DNA from: Billgrantia ethanolica
GTDB lineage: Bacteria > Pseudomonadota > Gammaproteobacteria > Pseudomonadales > Halomonadaceae
Direction: 5' to 3'
DNA length: 64,000 bases
NCBI RefSeq assembly: GCF_021404305.1
Contig: NZ_JABFTX010000003.1
Span: 558,001 to 622,000 of the forward strand
The position numbers and the translations under genes are program-made. Position 1 is the stretch's first letter. Each line of letters begins with the position of its first letter. Under the pieces are notes generated by a model. The model saw only the letters and a program-made list of their open reading frames with translations, was not told the DNA's origin and did no database searches. Of this stretch, positions 16,894 to 26,260 are shown one piece after another.

Positions 16894-18282
16894 ATGAACG
16901 ACACGCTCGAGCTCGATCAGGAAACCGCTGCGCTCAAGGTGCCGCCGCACTCGCTCGAAGCGGAGCAGTCGGTGCTGGGCGGCCTGATGCTCGACAACCA
17001 GGCCTGGGACAACGTCGCCGACCGGCTGGTGGCAGACGACTTCTACCGCTATGAGCACCGTTTAATCTTCAACGCCATGACCGGGTTGGCTGAAGCCAGC
17101 AAGCCGCTCGACGTGGTCACTCTCTCCGAGGCGCTGGAAGGCCGCGATCAACTCGATACGGTGGGTGGGCTTGCCTATCTCGCTGAGCTGGCGCGCAATA
17201 CCCCCTCGGCGAGCAACATCCGCGCCTATGCCGACATCGTTCGCGAGCGGGCCACGCTGCGCAAGCTGATCCGTGCCGCCAGCCAGATCGCCGACGGCGC
17301 CTTCAGCCCCCAGGGACGTCCCGCCGACGAGCTGCTCGATGAGGCCGAGCGACTGGTGTTCCAGATCAGCGAGGAGCGCCCCAAGTCGGGCGGACCCATC
17401 GGCATGAGCGAGCTGCTGGCCAAGGCGGTGGACCGCATCGACGAGCTGTTCAACATGAAGGGCGAGATGACTGGCCTTTCCACCGGATTTCGCGACCTCG
17501 ACGAGATGACCTCGGGCCTGCAGCCCTCCGATCTGGTGATCATCGCGGGCCGCCCCTCCATGGGTAAGACCACCTTCGCCATGAACCTGGTCGAGCACGC
17601 CGTGATCGCCAGCGACCGGCCGGTGATGGTGTTCTCCATGGAGATGCCTGCCGAATCGCTGATGCTGCGTATGCTCTCTTCTCTGGGACGCATCGACCAG
17701 ACCCGGGTGCGTACCGGTCAACTCGAGGACGAGGACTGGCCGCGGCTGACCTCGGCGGTCAACCTGCTCAAGGACAAGCAGCTGTTCATCGACGATACTG
17801 CGGCGCTGTCGCCCAACGAGATGCGCTCGCGCATTCGCCGGGTGGTGCGGGAGCACGGCAATCTGGCCCTGGTGATGATCGACTACCTGCAGCTGATGCA
17901 GATTCCCGGCTTCTCCGAGAACCGCACCGGCGAGATCTCCGAGATCTCGCGTTCGCTCAAGGGCATGGCCAAGGAGTTCGGCTGCCCGGTGGTAGCGCTT
18001 TCCCAGCTCAACCGCTCGCTGGAGCAGCGCCCCAACAAGCGCCCGGTGATGTCGGACCTGCGCGAGTCAGGCGCCATCGAGCAGGACGCCGACTTGATCG
18101 CCTTCGTCTATCGCGACGAGGTCTACAACCCGGATAACCCCGACAACCAGGGCCTGGCCGAGCTGATCATCGGCAAGCAGCGTAATGGTCCCATCGGCAC
18201 GGTGCACATGGCCTTCATCGGCAAGTACACCCGCTTCGAGGACCTGGCGCCGGACAGCTACGGCGAAGCATTCGGCGAGTGA
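16894..18282 (+). CDS. dnaB: Replicative DNA helicase DnaB
   Basis: 462 residues. The N-terminal domain (HSLEAEQSVLGGLMLDNQAWD) is followed by a RecA-like ATPase domain with Walker A AGRPSMGKTT (Lys at 225), the DnaB motif LVMIDYLQLM and the arginine-finger region near IIGKQRNGPIGT. The hexamer unwinds DNA 5' to 3' at the replication fork. No intein interrupts it. TAGAAT at 16855-16860 could be its -10, but no good -35 was seen. Confidence 0.98.
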   Translation: MNDTLELDQETAALKVPPHSLEAEQSVLGGLMLDNQAWDNVADRLVADDFYRYEHRLIFNAMTGLAEASKPLDVVTLSEALEGRDQLDTVGGLAYLAELARNTPSASNIRAYADIVRERATLRKLIRAASQIADGAFSPQGRPADELLDEAERLVFQISEERPKSGGPIGMSELLAKAVDRIDELFNMKGEMTGLSTGFRDLDEMTSGLQPSDLVIIAGRPSMGKTTFAMNLVEHAVIASDRPVMVFSMEMPAESLMLRMLSSLGRIDQTRVRTGQLEDEDWPRLTSAVNLLKDKQLFIDDTAALSPNEMRSRIRRVVREHGNLALVMIDYLQLMQIPGFSENRTGEISEISRSLKGMAKEFGCPVVALSQLNRSLEQRPNKRPVMSDLRESGAIEQDADLIAFVYRDEVYNPDNPDNQGLAELIIGKQRNGPIGTVHMAFIGKYTRFEDLAPDSYGEAFGE

Positions 18283-18295
18283 AGCGCAGCAGCGC

Positions 18296-18323
18296 TTGAG
18301 CCAGCGGCGCGGCCCCGTATAAT
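18296..18323 (+). promoter_or_regulatory. promoter for the small ORF at 18360
   Basis: TTGAGC at 18296-18301, a 16-bp spacer and a perfect TATAAT at 18318-18323. Confidence 0.65.
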
Positions 18324-18359
18324 GCCGAGCCCCCGACAGTCGTTTTCGAGGAGTGACCC

Positions 18360-18653
18360 ATGGCAGGCGGATTTCGACGCGGCAAGCGTCAGCGCCCCCC
18401 CAAGCTGGAAGCCCGCGGTATCATCGAGTCGCTGGAGCGCGAGGGGCCGTTCAAGGAGTGGCTCGGCATGCCGGATCTCTATCGCTTTCATCTGGTCGTC
18501 GACGGCGAGGCCTACAGCTACCAGACCGAGGATGCCGAACTCTCCGTCGCGGTGGGCGATCGCGTGGTGTTCCGCTACAAGGAGACCAAGGCGGGCAGGT
18601 GGGTCGACCGCAACTCCCTGGCCAAGGCGATCGATCCCTCGGAGTACCAGTAG
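18360..18653 (+). CDS. small basic protein, function unknown
   Basis: 97 residues. The first 16 are strongly basic (GGFRRGKRQRPPK), and the remainder reads as a compact beta-rich domain (GIIESLEREGPFKEWL, YRFHLVVDGEAYSYQT, VAVGDRVVFRYKETKAGRWV). This alternation of strands and a basic lead is compatible with an OB-like nucleic-acid-binding fold, but I do not recognise a family. It has its own good promoter and a GAGGAG ribosome-binding site 6 bp before ATG, so it is very likely real. Confidence 0.75.
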   Translation: MAGGFRRGKRQRPPKLEARGIIESLEREGPFKEWLGMPDLYRFHLVVDGEAYSYQTEDAELSVAVGDRVVFRYKETKAGRWVDRNSLAKAIDPSEYQ

Positions 18654-18737
18654 CCGCCTCGCGCAGGAGAACGCCTGCGGAACCTGGCCAGGGCTCCACT
18701 GTCATAGTTTCGATACGTTAGCGTCATGCGATTGATA

Positions 18738-18762
18738 TCGGGCACAGTCATGCTGTGCCCGA
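18738..18762. terminator. hairpin between two small genes
   Basis: TCGGGCACAG and CTGTGCCCGA form a perfect 10-bp stem with a TCATG loop. There is no clear T-run on either side, so termination is uncertain. Confidence 0.4.
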
Positions 18763-18810
18763 AGTCTATCCAGAGACCCCAACGGAACGAAACAGGACAT
18801 GGAGGGAGCC

Positions 18811-19113
18811 ATGGAATTCGAACAGTTGAAGCAATTCGTCGCGCGCCATGACAACTTCGAAGTGCGCGTCATCACCCATTCCGGCAGCCACTGCTACCAG
18901 GTGGAGCTCGAGGACGTGGAGGGCGTACGCCACATGCTGACACGGCGTGGCAAGCCCATGGTGTTCCGCTCTCTCGAGGACGTCTACCTGGAGCTGCAGC
19001 GCGCCGGCATCCACCGGGCCTTCCTGGTCCAGCACGTGCCGCAGGACGAAGTCATCGGCCGCGAGGCTCATTATCACGACCCGCTGACGTCGCGCATGCC
19101 GCTGGTCTTCTAG
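18811..19113 (+). CDS. DUF6482-type small protein
   Basis: 100 residues, acidic, no membrane segment. Features include MEFEQLKQFVARHDNFEVRV, SGSHCYQVELEDVEGV and a C-terminal HYHDPLTSRMPLVF. Similar short proteins occur in Pseudomonas and Halomonas as DUF6482, with no assigned function. The start at 18811 has GGAGG 5 bp upstream. The in-frame ATG at 18799 would place that site inside the gene, so it was not chosen. Confidence 0.7.
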   Translation: MEFEQLKQFVARHDNFEVRVITHSGSHCYQVELEDVEGVRHMLTRRGKPMVFRSLEDVYLELQRAGIHRAFLVQHVPQDEVIGREAHYHDPLTSRMPLVF

Positions 19114-19140
19114 GCCCGCTGAACGACAACCTTGATCCAA

Positions 19141-19201
19141 GTTATACAAATCGACTTCATAGTATAACTCGATGCCCCTGACGGACCTCGCCTGATACAA
19201 T
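19141..19201 (+). promoter_or_regulatory. inverted repeat and extended -10 upstream of hemH
   Basis: GTTATAC (19141-19147) and GTATAAC (19162-19168) form a perfect inverted repeat with a 14-bp gap. Read as TATACA-N12-AGTATA it is close to the T(G/A)TACA-N12-TGTA(C/T)A element I recall for light-responsive LitR/PplR regulators. TGATACAAT at 19193-19201 is an extended -10 without a good -35, as expected for an activated promoter. Confidence 0.5.
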
Positions 19202-19237
19202 GACGCTCCTAATGTTTCGCCACGAGGAGCGCAGCGC

Positions 19238-20311
19238 ATGGCCGCATCGCAAGAGGTATCGGGCTCGCCGGAGCGTCAACGTCCCCCCCATGCTCCGGCG
19301 GATCATCCCGCGGTAGCCCGGCCCAGGGTCGGTGTGGTGCTGGTCAACCTGGGCACGCCGGATGCCACCGATTACTGGTCGATGCGACGCTATCTCAGCG
19401 AGTTTCTCTCCGACAAGCGGGTGGTCGACTACCCCAGCTGGAAGTGGCAGCCGCTGCTGCAGCTGATCATCCTCTCGCGCCGGCCGTTCAAGTCGGGCGA
19501 GGCCTATCGCGGTATCTGGAACACCGAGAAGAACGAGAGTCCGCTGCTCACCATCACCCGGGACCAGACGCGCAAGGTGGCCGAGGGGCTGAAAGCGCGC
19601 CATGGCGAGCAGGTGCTGGTGGACTTCTGCATGCGTTACGGCAATCCTTCCACGGACAGCGTGCTGCGGCGCCTGCAGGCCGAGGGTTGCGAGCGCATCC
19701 TGTTCTTTCCGCTCTATCCGCAATACGCCTCGCCGACCACGGCCACGGCCAACGACCATGCCTTCCGCACCCTGATGAAGCTCAAGTGGCAGCCGGCGAT
19801 TCGTACCGTGCCGGCCTACTTCGAGCACCCGGCCTATCTCGAGGCGCTGAGCAATTCCGTGCGCGAGGCCTATGCCGCGGCCGAGTCGGCGCCGGAGGTG
19901 CTGGTGGCCTCGTATCACGGTGTGCCCAAGCGCTTTCTCATGGAGGGAGACCCCTACCACTGCCAGTGTCAGAAGACCACGCGACTGCTTCGCGAGCGGC
20001 TGGGCTGGGCGGAGGGTGAGATTCAGACTGCCTTTCAGTCGCAGTTCGGCCCCGAGGAGTGGGTCGGCCCGCAAACCGTCGATCATGTGGCTGAACTGGC
20101 GCGCCAGGGCAGGAAACACATCGCGGTGATTTCTCCGGCCTTCTCCGCCGACTGTGTCGAGACCCTGGAGGAGGTCAAGGAGGAGATTCGCGACAGCTTT
20201 CTCGCCGCGGGCGGAGAGCGCTTCACCTACATTCCCTGTCTCAACGACCGCGACGATCACATCCGGGCGCTGCTGGCGATCATCGACAACGAGCTGGGCG
20301 GCTGGGTGTGA
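19238..20311 (+). CDS. hemH: Ferrochelatase
   Basis: 357 residues. It inserts Fe2+ into protoporphyrin IX, the last step of haem b synthesis. Family markers are GVVLVNLGTPDATDYWSMR, FCMRYGNPS, the catalytic-His segment VASYHGVPKRF, CHCQ-like YHCQCQKTTRLLRE and ISPAFSADCVETLEE. The first 30 residues (rich in Ser, Pro and His) extend beyond the common start, but GAGGAG precedes the chosen ATG. It ends before a hairpin shared with the convergent Mrp operon. Confidence 0.96.
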   Translation: MAASQEVSGSPERQRPPHAPADHPAVARPRVGVVLVNLGTPDATDYWSMRRYLSEFLSDKRVVDYPSWKWQPLLQLIILSRRPFKSGEAYRGIWNTEKNESPLLTITRDQTRKVAEGLKARHGEQVLVDFCMRYGNPSTDSVLRRLQAEGCERILFFPLYPQYASPTTATANDHAFRTLMKLKWQPAIRTVPAYFEHPAYLEALSNSVREAYAAAESAPEVLVASYHGVPKRFLMEGDPYHCQCQKTTRLLRERLGWAEGEIQTAFQSQFGPEEWVGPQTVDHVAELARQGRKHIAVISPAFSADCVETLEEVKEEIRDSFLAAGGERFTYIPCLNDRDDHIRALLAIIDNELGGWV

Positions 20312-20316
20312 AGCGG

Positions 20317-20347
20317 GAGAGCCGATCGGGCCACCTGATCGGCTCTC
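20317..20347. terminator. hairpin between convergent hemH and mrpG
   Basis: GAGAGCCGATC and GATCGGCTCTC form a perfect 11-bp stem with a 9-nt loop. There is no T-run, so it may act as a two-way 3'-end structure. Confidence 0.5.
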
Positions 20348-20350
20348 GTG

Positions 20351-20785
20351 TCAGCGGAACAGGCGCGAACGCTTCTGCTTGCGGTACTTCCAGGGGTGTT
20401 TGGCGCGGGCCGGACGCGCCACCCGGCTCTGGCCCACGTCCTCGTCGCGGAACTCCGGCACCGAGCCGCGGGTACCGGTGGTGAAGCGCAGGTGCATGTG
20501 CAGCCCGGTCTTGGCCAGCATGTGCCCGGTCACCGGGGCGGTGATGAACAGGAACAGGGTGATCAGCAGCTCCTGAACGTGCAGCTCGCGCTGGGTGATG
20601 GTGAAGTAGAGCATCGAGGCGATCAGCACGCAGCCGATACCCAGGGTGGTGCCCTTGGTGGGGCCGTGCAGGCGCATGAAGAAGTCCTTGAACTGCAGCA
20701 TGCCGAGCGAGCCGGTGAAAGCGAACACCCCGCCGGCTATCAGCAGGAAGGCAATCACACCTTCGGCAATGACGTAGAAGGTCAT
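20351..20785 (-). CDS. mrpG: Na+/H+ antiporter subunit G (MrpG), operon 1
   Basis: 144 residues with three membrane helices and the family core FKDFFMRLHGPTKGTTLGIGCVL, followed by a longer-than-usual basic cytoplasmic tail (KHPWKYRKQKRSRLFR). A small accessory subunit of the Mrp complex, needed for assembly and activity. Last gene of the minus-strand operon, 10 bp after mrpF. Confidence 0.93.
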   Translation of the reverse strand: MTFYVIAEGVIAFLLIAGGVFAFTGSLGMLQFKDFFMRLHGPTKGTTLGIGCVLIASMLYFTITQRELHVQELLITLFLFITAPVTGHMLAKTGLHMHLRFTTGTRGSVPEFRDEDVGQSRVARPARAKHPWKYRKQKRSRLFR

Positions 20786-20795
20786 GTGGCGTCCC

Positions 20796-21065
20796 CTATT
20801 CGATGATGTCGCCGCGCAGCAGATAGCGGCAAACGGCCATGGTGCCGATGAACCCCAGCATGGCGATCAGGATCGCCGCCTCGAAGTAGGTCTTGGTGTT
20901 GAGCCACAGCCCCAGCAGCACGATCAGGGCGATCGAGTTGACGTAGAGCGTATCGAGGGCCAGCAGGCGGTCGGGTACGTCCGGGCCGATGGCGAGGCGA
21001 TAGACGTTCATGGCCATGGCCAGCACGATGAGCGTCAGGCTGATCAGCAGGGCGGTGTCTAGCAT
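20796..21065 (-). CDS. mrpF: Na+/H+ antiporter subunit F (MrpF), operon 1
   Basis: 89 residues, three helices, with the family signature RLAIGPDVPDRLLALDTLYVN. The start at 21065 overlaps the end of mrpE by 7 nt. MrpF has been linked to bile salt and cholate resistance as well as sodium export in other bacteria. Confidence 0.93.
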   Translation of the reverse strand: MLDTALLISLTLIVLAMAMNVYRLAIGPDVPDRLLALDTLYVNSIALIVLLGLWLNTKTYFEAAILIAMLGFIGTMAVCRYLLRGDIIE

Positions 21066-21556
21066 TCGAAGATCTCCTTGAGCGGGCGCTCGTAGCGATC
21101 GCGGATCTCGCGAATCAGGGCCTGTTCGTCGTCGAGGTCGAGGACGTGGATCAACAGCGAGGAGCCGTCGAGACGGATGTTGGTCGATACCGTGCCCGGC
21201 GTCATGGTGATGGTATTGGCCAGCAGGGTGATGGCCAGGCGGTCCTTCACCTCCAGCGGATACTCGACGAAGCCGGGGTGCGGTTCGCGCCGCGGCAGCA
21301 GGATCAACAGGCTGACATGCACGTTGGCCTTGACGATGTCCCACATCACCACGAGCACGAACCAGGCCAGCTTGAGCGGATGCTTGACCCGCGGCAGCGG
21401 CTCCCAGAAATCCTTCGTCAACAGCGGAATGCCTACGGCCAGCAGCGTGCCGAGCAGGAGCTGGCCGGGCGCGATGCTGCGTACCATCAACAGCCATACC
21501 ACCAGCAGCACCAGCGACAGGGTGGGGGTGGGCAGGAAACGTCCCATGGCTTTCAT
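21059..21556 (-). CDS. mrpE: Na+/H+ antiporter subunit E (MrpE), operon 1
   Basis: 165 residues: two or three N-terminal helices and a cytoplasmic domain with LANTITMTPGTVSTNI, the conserved MrpE motif. The start overlaps the mrpD stop by 4 nt (ATGA). The subunit is needed for complex assembly. Confidence 0.94.
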   Translation of the reverse strand: MKAMGRFLPTPTLSLVLLVVWLLMVRSIAPGQLLLGTLLAVGIPLLTKDFWEPLPRVKHPLKLAWFVLVVMWDIVKANVHVSLLILLPRREPHPGFVEYPLEVKDRLAITLLANTITMTPGTVSTNIRLDGSSLLIHVLDLDDEQALIREIRDRYERPLKEIFEC

Positions 21557-23109
21557 AGCGTGTCTCCCTGCGTCTGGTCATGGAACGGCTGGCGAGACTG
21601 CACCAGATCCCGGGTGGGTTCGTCGCCCAGCAGTTGCTGGATCACGACCTGGGGCATGGCCAGCTGCTCCGCGGTGGCTTGGGAGTAGTGGCTGATAGGC
21701 CCGGCGAAGACCACCAGCAGGGGGGCGCTGGCCAGCAGCCAGACCACGCCGACGAGCTGGGGACGGGTGACCTTGCCGGCGGCTACCTCGCCCTTGTAGC
21801 TGGCCCAGAAGAAAACCGATCCCGCCCGTGACATGGCGATCAGGGCGCTCAGGCCGGCCAGCAGCAGCAGCGGCCACAGCCATAGCCGGGCGCTGCCCTC
21901 CGCGGCCTGCATCAGCAGCAGCTTGGCCAGGGAACCGGCCAGCGGGGGCAGACCGACCACGCCGACCGCCGCGGCCAGGAACAGGCCGCCGAGCAGGTAG
22001 CGCTGGTGCAGCCGGCGGGCGCGCACCAGACGCGTACCGGCCTTGCCGCGCTGCTGGCCGATCAGCTCTGCGATCAGGAACAGCACGCCGCAGATCAGGG
22101 TGGTGTGGGGTAGATAGTAGAGCAGCGCGGTGGTGGCAGCGGTGGTGCTCAGGCTGGCGGCCGCCAGCAGGGTGCCGACCGAGACCAGCACCAGATAGGC
22201 CACCAGCGGGCGCAGGTCGCGGGCTGCCAGGACGCCGATGGCGGCCAGCAGGATGGTGGCCAGCCCCGACCACCACAGCCAGCCCTGGATGGCGGATTCG
22301 GCGTCGCTGTCGGCAAAGATCAGGCTGTTCACGCGGAGAATGGCGTAGAGCCCGAGCTTGGTCATGATGGCGAACAGCGCCGCCACCGGTGCAGGGGCCG
22401 AGGAGTAGGTGCGCGGCAGCCAGAAATAGAGCGGCAGCAGCGCGGCCTTGAGACTGAACACCACGATCAGCAGCAGGGCGCCGGCGGTGACCAGGGCGGC
22501 CTGGTCACCGGACATGGTGGCGACCCGCCGTCCCATGTCCGCCATGTTGAGAGTGCCGGTCGCGCCGTACAGCACGCCCAGCGCAATCAGGAACAGCGCC
22601 GAGCCGGCCACGTTGAGAATCACGTAGTGCAGACCGGCACCGACCCGCTCCTTGCCGCCGCCGTGCATCAGCAGGGCGTAGGAAGCGAGCAGTGTGATCT
22701 CGAAGAAGACGAACAGGTTGAAGATGTCACCGGTGAGAAAGGCGCCGTTCAACCCCATCAGCTGCAGTTGGAAGAGACCGTGGAAGTTGCTGCCGCGGAC
22801 GTCGTCACCGGCGCTGGCGAAGATCACGCAGCCCAGCGCCAGCACGGCGGTCAGACTCAGCATGAGCGCCGAGAGGCGGTCGAGCATCAGCACGATGCCG
22901 AAGGGGGCCTGCCAGTTGCCCAGTGCGTAGAAGGTCAGCTCGCCCCCGGCCGCCCGCTGCAACAGCAGCAGGGTGACGATGACCAGCAGGGCAGTGAAGG
23001 CAATGCTCAGGCAGCGGTGGGTTCGGTCGCTGGCCTTGCCCGACAGCAGCAGCACCAGAGCGCCGAGCATGGGCAGCAGAATGGGGAAAGTAAGAAGATG
23101 TTGGCTCAT
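21553..23109 (-). CDS. mrpD: Na+/H+ antiporter subunit D (MrpD), operon 1
   Basis: 518 residues, about 14 helices, homologous to the proton-pumping NuoN/NuoM subunits of complex I. Conserved pieces include GLNGAFLTGDIFNLFVFFEI (with the key Glu), SLKAALLPLYFWLPRTYSSAP (Lys in a broken helix) and GLPPLAGSLAKLLLMQ. It is one of the two ion-translocating subunits. Overlaps neighbours by 4 nt on both sides. Confidence 0.95.
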   Translation of the reverse strand: MSQHLLTFPILLPMLGALVLLLSGKASDRTHRCLSIAFTALLVIVTLLLLQRAAGGELTFYALGNWQAPFGIVLMLDRLSALMLSLTAVLALGCVIFASAGDDVRGSNFHGLFQLQLMGLNGAFLTGDIFNLFVFFEITLLASYALLMHGGGKERVGAGLHYVILNVAGSALFLIALGVLYGATGTLNMADMGRRVATMSGDQAALVTAGALLLIVVFSLKAALLPLYFWLPRTYSSAPAPVAALFAIMTKLGLYAILRVNSLIFADSDAESAIQGWLWWSGLATILLAAIGVLAARDLRPLVAYLVLVSVGTLLAAASLSTTAATTALLYYLPHTTLICGVLFLIAELIGQQRGKAGTRLVRARRLHQRYLLGGLFLAAAVGVVGLPPLAGSLAKLLLMQAAEGSARLWLWPLLLLAGLSALIAMSRAGSVFFWASYKGEVAAGKVTRPQLVGVVWLLASAPLLVVFAGPISHYSQATAEQLAMPQVVIQQLLGDEPTRDLVQSRQPFHDQTQGDTL

Positions 23110-23450
23110 CTGAGGGCGTCTCCTTCCTCGCCTTGCTGACCGTCCACATGGTCAGAGCCGAGATCGCTGCGGGCGCGGATCGCCAGGATCACGACGAAGG
23201 CGGTCATTGAGAAGCCGATTACGATGGCGGTGAGCACCAGAGCTTGGGGCAGCGGGTCGGTGGGTGTGATCGACTCTCCGATCACGGCCGCCGCGTGAGT
23301 GTTGAGCCCACCGGTGGAGAACAGGAACAGATTCACCGCATAGCCGAGCAGCGCCAGGCCGACGATGACCGGAAAGGTGCGACCGCGCAGCAGCAGATAA
23401 ATGCCGCTTGCCGTGAGCACCCCGACGACGAGGGCAAAAAGGGCTTCCAT
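23106..23450 (-). CDS. mrpC: Na+/H+ antiporter subunit C (MrpC), operon 1
   Basis: 114 residues, three helices, a NuoK homologue: VIVGLALLGYAVNLFLFSTG and DPLPQALVLTAIVIGFSMTAF are diagnostic. The acidic tail (GSDHVDGQQGEEGD) is hydrophilic. Starts on the last base of mrpAB. Confidence 0.95.
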   Translation of the reverse strand: MEALFALVVGVLTASGIYLLLRGRTFPVIVGLALLGYAVNLFLFSTGGLNTHAAAVIGESITPTDPLPQALVLTAIVIGFSMTAFVVILAIRARSDLGSDHVDGQQGEEGDALR

Positions 23451-26260
23451 CAGCGCTCCTCCAGCGTTGGGCGGTTGACCGTGGTGACGCGGCCCAGGTT
23501 GATCAGGATCATCAGTACGGCGCCCACCACGGCCAGGTAGACACCCATGTCGAACAGCATCGCCGTGGCCAGCTCGAACTCACCCACCAGGGGCAGGTGG
23601 AAGTGGCCGAAGGCCGAGGTCAGGAAGGGGTAGCCGAACAGCCAACTGCCGAGCCCGGTGGCCAGGGCTACGGCCAGTCCCGACACGGCGACGATCGGGT
23701 AGGAGATCGGCAGCCGCTCGCGGGTCCAGTCGTGACCTCGGGCCATGTACTGCAGGATCAGGGCGGTGGCAGTGATCAATCCGGCGATGAAGCCGCCGCC
23801 CGGCTGGTTGTGGCCGCGCAGGAAGATGTACACCGACACCAGCAGCGCCAGCGGCAGCAGGATCTGTGCCACCACCGACAGGATCAGCGGGTGGCGGTGA
23901 CGCGACCAGCGGATGCCCTCGATGTTGCCCGAAGGCATGAACAGGCGCAGACGATTGAGCAGCTTGAAGGTGGCCAGACCGGCCAGGGTAAGTACGGTGA
24001 TCTCACCCAGGGTATCGAAGCCGCGGAAGTCGACCAGGATGACGTTGACCACATTGGTGCCGCCGCCGCCGGGCACGCTCTCGCGCAGGAAATAGTCAGC
24101 AATGGTGAGAGTCTCGCGGGTCAGCAGGGCGTAGTTGAGCATCGCTACCACCAGCCCCAGCGAGGCGGCCAGGATCAGGTCGCGCAGGATGCGCCTGCCC
24201 GACACCTGCAGCGGTGGTCGCTGGGGCAGGAAGAACAGCGCCAGAATCATCAGGATCATCGAGGCCACTTCCACAGATAGCTGGGTGAGGGCCAGGTCGG
24301 GGGCGGAGAAACGCACGAAGGTCAGCGAGACCGACAGCCCCGTCACCGAGAGCATCAGCAATGACACCAGTCGCCAGCGGTGGCTCAGGGCGCTGCCGAT
24401 GGCGCCGAACACCATCAAACCCGCGCCCAGGAACAGCATGCCGTCCAAGGGCTGCAGACCGCGCTCGCCGGTCAGACTCTCCAACTGGGTCAGGCCGATG
24501 GCAGCCATGACCAGGGCGCTCAGGATCAGCAGCGCCTGGTAGCGCTGCAGGGAGCCGTTCTCCAGGCGCAGGGTCAGCCACAGCGTGACCTTGATCAAGC
24601 GCTGTACCAGCGCCTCGAAGATCAGCCCGGCACTGCGCTCCGGAAACAGCGCGGCGATGCCGGCCAGGCGCCGCTGCTGACGCAGTACCAGCACGCCGCC
24701 GGCCACCGCAACAACACTCATCAGCAGCGGCAGGTTGAGGCCGTGCCACAGGGCCAGGCTGACGACCGGGGTGGTCTCGCCCTGCACGGCGAGGCTCGCC
24801 GCGTGCAGCAGCGGAGCGGCCAGGGTCATCGGGAACAGCCCCACCAGCAGACTCATGGCGGCCAGGAACAGGCCCGGGGCCAGCATGCCGCGGGCCGGGT
24901 CGTGAGCCTTCATCGGCGGCAACGCCTTCTGCTCGCGGGTCAGCTTGGGCTCGGCGAAGAACAGGCTCCAGATCAGCCGCAGCGAATAGGCCACCGAGAG
25001 CATGGCGGCTACCACCACCAGCAGCGGGATGACGATGCTCAGCGCGCCGAGCAGGTTATTGATCAGGCTTTGCTCGAACAGCAGTTCCTTGGACAAGAAG
25101 CCATTGAACGGGGGGAATCCAGCCATGGCGGAGCCCGCCAGGATGGTCATGGTGCCGGTCAGCGGCATCATCGACCACAGCGCGCCGAGACGGTCGATGT
25201 CACGGGTGCCGGTTTCATGATCGATGATGCCGACCATCATGAACAGCGCCGCCTTGAAGGTGGCGTGGTTCAGGATGTGAAACACGGCGGCGACGATAGC
25301 CAACGGGCTGCCGAGCCCCAGCAGTAGAGTGATCAGCCCCAGGTGGCTGACCGTGGAGAAAGCGAGTATGCCTTTCAGGTCACGCTCGAGCAGGGCGAAC
25401 CAAGCGGCGTAGAGCATGGTCGCCAGGCCCACCAGCGACAGGCTGATGGCCCACAGGGCGGTGTCGCCCAGCGCCGGGTTGAGGCGTGCCATCAGCAGTA
25501 CGCCCGCCTTGACCATGGTGGCCGAATGCAGGAAGGCGGAGACCGGGGTGGGCGCCGCCATGGCGTGAGGCAGCCAGAAATGGAACGGGAACTGGGCTGA
25601 CTTGGTGAACGCGCCGAACAGCACCAGGGCCAGGATCAAGGGGTAGTTGGCAGACCCACGGATAAGATCACCCGACGCCAGCACGTCCGCCATGGCAAAG
25701 CTGCCGACGGCCTGACCGATCAGCAGCACGCCGGCCAGCAGTGCAAGACCGCCTGCTCCGGTAACGGTCAGTGCCATGCGCGCGCCTCGTCGGGCGTCGC
25801 TGCGGTGGCCCCAGAAGCCGATCAGCAAGAAAGACGAAATACTGGTGAGTTCCCAGAACAGCCATAGCAGGATCAGGTTGTCCGCCATGGCGATGCCTAG
25901 CATGGCCGTCATGAACAGCATCATGTAGGCGAGGAAGCGGCCGTCGTCCTCCTCGGCCGAGAGATAGAAACCGGCGTATAGCAGGATCAGACTACCGATA
26001 CCCAGGATCAGCAGGGAAAACAGCAGGGTCAGGCCGTCTATTCGCAGCGCGAGGTCGAGACCCAACAGGGGCATCCAGGGTATCTGTAGGCTGACCACGT
26101 CGCCGGCCAACACGGCAGGCGCTTGCAGCAGTACCAGCCCGAGGGCGAGCAGCGGGGCTATCAGTGTGGCAGTGACACAGGTCTTGCGACCGTGGCGTGA
26201 GGTCATCACCGGAACGATGATGCCGATAATGGTGAGAAGTGGAATCCACAGCAACGACAT
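23450..26260 (-). CDS. mrpA: Na+/H+ antiporter subunit A-B fusion (MrpAB), operon 1
   Basis: About 936 residues. The N-terminal 500 residues are a NuoL-like channel ([57 protein letters not shown]). Next comes the MrpA-specific region with [17 protein letters not shown]. The last 140 are an MrpB domain with [15 protein letters not shown]. Fused AB marks the six-gene class of Mrp operons (also called Pha/Mnh in some species). The complex exchanges cytoplasmic Na+ (or K+) for H+ and underlies alkali and salt tolerance. The start is uncertain: ATG 26260 (MSLLWIPL) or 26269, neither with a strong ribosome-binding site. Confidence 0.94.
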   Translation of the reverse strand: MSLLWIPLLTIIGIIVPVMTSRHGRKTCVTATLIAPLLALGLVLLQAPAVLAGDVVSLQIPWMPLLGLDLALRIDGLTLLFSLLILGIGSLILLYAGFYLSAEEDDGRFLAYMMLFMTAMLGIAMADNLILLWLFWELTSISSFLLIGFWGHRSDARRGARMALTVTGAGGLALLAGVLLIGQAVGSFAMADVLASGDLIRGSANYPLILALVLFGAFTKSAQFPFHFWLPHAMAAPTPVSAFLHSATMVKAGVLLMARLNPALGDTALWAISLSLVGLATMLYAAWFALLERDLKGILAFSTVSHLGLITLLLGLGSPLAIVAAVFHILNHATFKAALFMMVGIIDHETGTRDIDRLGALWSMMPLTGTMTILAGSAMAGFPPFNGFLSKELLFEQSLINNLLGALSIVIPLLVVVAAMLSVAYSLRLIWSLFFAEPKLTREQKALPPMKAHDPARGMLAPGLFLAAMSLLVGLFPMTLAAPLLHAASLAVQGETTPVVSLALWHGLNLPLLMSVVAVAGGVLVLRQQRRLAGIAALFPERSAGLIFEALVQRLIKVTLWLTLRLENGSLQRYQALLILSALVMAAIGLTQLESLTGERGLQPLDGMLFLGAGLMVFGAIGSALSHRWRLVSLLMLSVTGLSVSLTFVRFSAPDLALTQLSVEVASMILMILALFFLPQRPPLQVSGRRILRDLILAASLGLVVAMLNYALLTRETLTIADYFLRESVPGGGGTNVVNVILVDFRGFDTLGEITVLTLAGLATFKLLNRLRLFMPSGNIEGIRWSRHRHPLILSVVAQILLPLALLVSVYIFLRGHNQPGGGFIAGLITATALILQYMARGHDWTRERLPISYPIVAVSGLAVALATGLGSWLFGYPFLTSAFGHFHLPLVGEFELATAMLFDMGVYLAVVGAVLMILINLGRVTTVNRPTLEER

